DNA from: Clostridia bacterium
GTDB lineage: Bacteria > Bacillota > Clostridia > Christensenellales > Borkfalkiaceae
Direction of reading: 5' to 3'
Length of the DNA: 64,000 nt
Assembly: GCA_017456055.1 (NCBI GenBank)
Contig: JAFTKC010000002.1
Location: forward strand, 56,959-120,958
Shown piece after piece: positions 63,901-64,000 of the stretch (within the stretch, counting starts at the first letter, position 1; each line of letters opens with the position of its first letter). A program made the translations under genes and the position numbers. The notes below the pieces were generated by a model, which had not been told where the DNA came from, did not search any database, and was given only the letters and a program-made list of their open reading frames with translations.

Positions 63901-64000
63901 CAAAATTTTAAAAGTTTTTTTCACGATTTAAAAAATTTTTTGAGGTAATTTTTTTGAATTTTTTAATAAATTTTTTGAATTAAATTTTTAATTTCCAAAA

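Overview
The window is a stretch of low-GC, Gram-positive-type chromosome. The evidence is the gene order rpsB-tsf-pyrH-frr-uppS-cdsA-dxr-rseP, a ribonuclease J, the trmR/trhP tRNA-modification pair, feoA-feoA-feoB with a Cys-rich tail gene, strong AGGAGG ribosome sites, TTGACA-N17-TATAAT promoters and frequent TTG/GTG starts. It most resembles an uncultured member of the Clostridia. The species cannot be named from this sequence. No rRNA, tRNA or CRISPR array was seen.

Bases 1-35,200 are mainly housekeeping. On the minus strand lie argS, a HAD phosphatase, an HI0933-type flavoprotein, rho and a truncated adenine methyltransferase. After ychF (plus) come a type IIA topoisomerase pair, a CopA copper ATPase with a fused CopZ-like tail, and the feo iron operon with divergent TetR and AraC regulators. 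Next are rnj-trmR-trhP, serC-serA (plus), an orphan lipoprotein, gdhA, and the operon from rpsB to rseP.

Bases about 35,255-46,248 form an 11-kb mobile element. Imperfect 39-bp inverted repeats bound it, and a large serine recombinase lies at its left end. It carries a small TnpW-like gene, a ribbon-helix-helix-like gene, a strongly promoted structured RNA followed by a 10-codon leader ORF, and a Fic protein. Its core cargo is an operon of two unknown small proteins, a CARF-like (TM1812-type) protein, a sigma-70-like factor, an SF1/UPF1-like helicase and a 480-codon unknown. Three copies of one motif, TGTTAAGT-N16-CTATATAA with identical spacing, precede the two transcription units of this cargo. 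The simplest reading is a self-amplifying regulon run by the element's own sigma factor, with the CARF protein as a possible sensor. This is my first candidate for an undescribed system.

Bases 46,264-63,704 are one minus-strand operon of six large genes behind a single strong promoter. In transcription order they are: a secreted, membrane-anchored von Willebrand A protein; a 1,315-aa tubulin/FtsZ-like GTPase with a C-terminal AT-hook; a 910-aa tubulin/FtsZ-like paralogue; a 722-aa membrane protein; a 1,416-aa membrane protein with a degenerate helicase-like fold, a zinc finger and a decayed peptidase-like end; and a transglutaminase-like protein. It looks like a chromosomal membrane-associated cytomotive machine. 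Related FtsZ-like/vWA neighbourhoods have been noted in the literature, but this six-gene composition is my second candidate. The mobile element sits 15 bases beyond the last gene of this operon and now supplies its terminator.
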